DNA of 64,000 bases from Streptomyces morookaense (lineage in GTDB: Bacteria > Actinomycetota > Actinomycetes > Streptomycetales > Streptomycetaceae): assembly GCF_013030945.1 (NCBI RefSeq), contig NZ_JABBXF010000059.1:1-64000 (forward strand), given 5' to 3'. Made by a program: the position numbers and the translations under genes. Within the stretch, counting starts at the first letter, position 1, and every line of letters starts with the position of its first letter. Under the pieces are notes generated by a model. It did not search any database. It was not told where the DNA came from and saw nothing but the letters and a program-made list of their open reading frames with translations. Positions 62,907-64,000 of this stretch are shown here, one piece after another.

Positions 62907-63209
62907 TACCACGTAGAGGCACGATTTGAGTGCGCTGAGTATCCGTAATCCGGTAGCCAGTTACGCTATGTATATGAGCTATGTCCCTGAGTGACGAGTC
63001 TGGTGTATCGTCCGGTCCGGGGGCTGCGCCGCGCAGTGAACGGCGCAGCGATGTACCGGAACTCGAGGGGGGCGACGGGCGATGCACGGCCAATGGACGA
63101 TCAACCCGACGCGGCAAGCGCACGGACCACGCAGCCACTGTCCGGTGATCTCGGACCCCCGCCTCCCGCAGCCGGCCCCCGCCGGGGCCCCGACCGGGGA
63201 GGCGGCGCG
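62907..63209 (+). promoter_or_regulatory. Upstream region of the terminal membrane-protein gene
   Basis: 303 nt between the dehydrogenase and the next gene. It is AT-richer than average near 62930-62990. TTACGCTATGTAT at 62961-62973 resembles a BldD half-palindrome (see findings). A 55-codon open frame from 62981 and in-frame extensions of the next gene (GTG 63003, ATG 63093) exist but lack ribosome sites. Confidence 0.4.
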
Positions 63210-64000
63210 GTGAGCGCCCCCGGAGCGGCCCTGCCGCGGCGGACGATGCCCGCCTCCGGCTCGGGCGTGGTCCCCCAGCTCCTCCTCGCCCTCGTCTGCG
63301 GCGGCTACGCCACGGGCGCCGCCTTCGGCTGGGGCTCGGCCGAGCTGGCCCTGACCATGGGCGACTTCGGGCTCAGCGGCGCGGCGGGCCTCGCCGCGGC
63401 CTCCTGCTTCTGGTACGGCCGCACGCACAGCAGCCGGTTCCGGCCCGCCTGGCTGCTGTTCGCCGCCTCCTCCGCGATGGCCGGCTTCGGCAACTTCGTC
63501 TGGGGCTGGTACGAGGTCGTCCTCGGGCGGCACGTGCCGAGCCCGTCCCCGGCCGACTTCTGCTTCCTGCTCTTCGCGCCGCCCGCCATCATCGGCCTGC
63601 TGGTGCTCGCCCGCCGCCCGGTCACCCGGGCCGGCTGGGTCTGTCTCGGCCTCGACTCGTGGCTCATCGGCGGCTCGCTGCTGACCCTCTCCTGGAGCCT
63701 GGCCCTCGCGCACACGGCGCACTTCGCCGGCGAGACGGTCGCGCAGGCCGCCCTCTCGCTGGCGTACCCGCTGCTGGACATCGTGCTGGTGTCGATGGTG
63801 CTGGCGCTGCACTTCAAGCGCTCGTCCGCCAACCGCTCCGCGATCAACACCGCCATCGCCGCCCTCGCGCTGACCGTCCTGTGCGACGCCCTGTTCACCT
63901 CCCCGCTGCTGCGCGAGCACTACCGCTCGGGCCAGATCCTGGACGCGGGCTGGTTCGCGGGCTACATGCTCATGGCCTACGCGCCCTGGGTGGCCCGCGA
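63210..64000 (+). CDS. Membrane protein, N-terminal part (likely c-di-GMP signalling protein)
   Basis: GTG at 63210 has GGGGAGG 7 nt upstream. The frame stays open to the window end (263 codons). About eight hydrophobic segments are visible (QLLLALVCGGYATGAAFGW, GLSGAAGLAAASCFW, AWLLFAASSAMAGFGNFVWGW, CFLLFAPPAIIGLLVL, SWLIGGSLLTLSWSLAL and others). This matches the N-terminal sensor of GGDEF/EAL proteins found here in Streptomyces. The catalytic domains would lie beyond the window, so that role is inferred from synteny only. Confidence 0.6.
   Translation, partial: MSAPGAALPRRTMPASGSGVVPQLLLALVCGGYATGAAFGWGSAELALTMGDFGLSGAAGLAAASCFWYGRTHSSRFRPAWLLFAASSAMAGFGNFVWGWYEVVLGRHVPSPSPADFCFLLFAPPAIIGLLVLARRPVTRAGWVCLGLDSWLIGGSLLTLSWSLALAHTAHFAGETVAQAALSLAYPLLDIVLVSMVLALHFKRSSANRSAINTAIAALALTVLCDALFTSPLLREHYRSGQILDAGWFAGYMLMAYAPWVAR

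Noticed and set aside
62981-63148. 55-codon frame MSLSDESGVSSG before the last gene
   Set aside because: No SD, codon third positions not GC-rich like real genes here, and it overlaps the likely promoter of the next gene.

Overview
This window reads as a piece of the core chromosome of a Streptomyces species or close relative. GC is very high and almost all codons end in G or C. GTG starts and GTGA/ATGA stop-start overlaps are common. Several genes begin 6-7 nt after a TANNNT box, as leaderless Streptomyces transcripts do. The gene set is typical of the genus: GlgE alpha-glucan pathway, riboswitch-linked glycine/serine genes, actinobacterial cysteine desulfurase-mnmA, ligA, an rmdB-like GGDEF-EAL gene and gatCAB. 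I see no prophage, plasmid, insertion sequence, CRISPR array, rRNA or tRNA.

Layout. 1-9.2 kb: alpha-glucan metabolism, with glgE-treS and then mak-glgB (partial) on minus and glgP divergent on plus. 9.3-18.0 kb: a secreted M4 metalloprotease, a heterodimeric ABC exporter and glgX, all minus. 18.1-23.6 kb: two tandem L,D-transpeptidase lipoproteins, an enoyl-CoA hydratase, an RsbW-type ATPase, a small amidase and a small unknown gene. 23.7-28.3 kb: gcvT-gcvH-glyA-sdaA on minus behind a tandem glycine riboswitch. 28.4-30.8 kb: a P-loop NTPase and two SseB-family genes set off by strong inverted repeats. 31.1-38.6 kb: a five-gene oligopeptide ABC importer followed by a secreted M1 peptidase. 38.6-46.2 kb: mostly single genes (TRIC-type channel, DinB-like, CMD family, cysteine desulfurase, mnmA, dienelactone hydrolase, LOG, SDR, MetE-like). 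46.2-57.5 kb: ligA, rmdB, gatC-gatA-(small membrane protein)-gatB, a secreted AMIN-like protein and an MMPL transporter. 57.6-64.0 kb: a 43-residue protein, a LAL-type LuxR regulator, an aldo/keto reductase, a 2-hydroxyacid dehydrogenase and the start of a membrane protein cut by the window end.

How the genes work together. TreS and Mak supply maltose-1-phosphate to GlgE, GlgB branches the glucan, and GlgP and GlgX degrade it. Glycine excess sensed by the riboswitch should raise glycine cleavage, SHMT and serine deamination; two SseB ('enhanced serine sensitivity') paralogues lie next to that operon. The secreted M1 aminopeptidase beside the oligopeptide importer suggests a peptide-scavenging unit. 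The cysteine desulfurase probably supplies sulfur to MnmA for tRNA 2-thiouridine.

Most notable observations: the only in-frame TTA (bldA-type) codon found by eye in the window lies in the c-di-GMP gene rmdB; a dispersed palindromic intergenic element has a compensatory base change between two copies and forms the 3' end of an MMPL gene; strong perfect palindromes flank the sseB pair; and a 10-nt motif is shared upstream of glgE and mak. All coordinates come from reading the sequence. Family assignments come from recognised motifs; no search was run.
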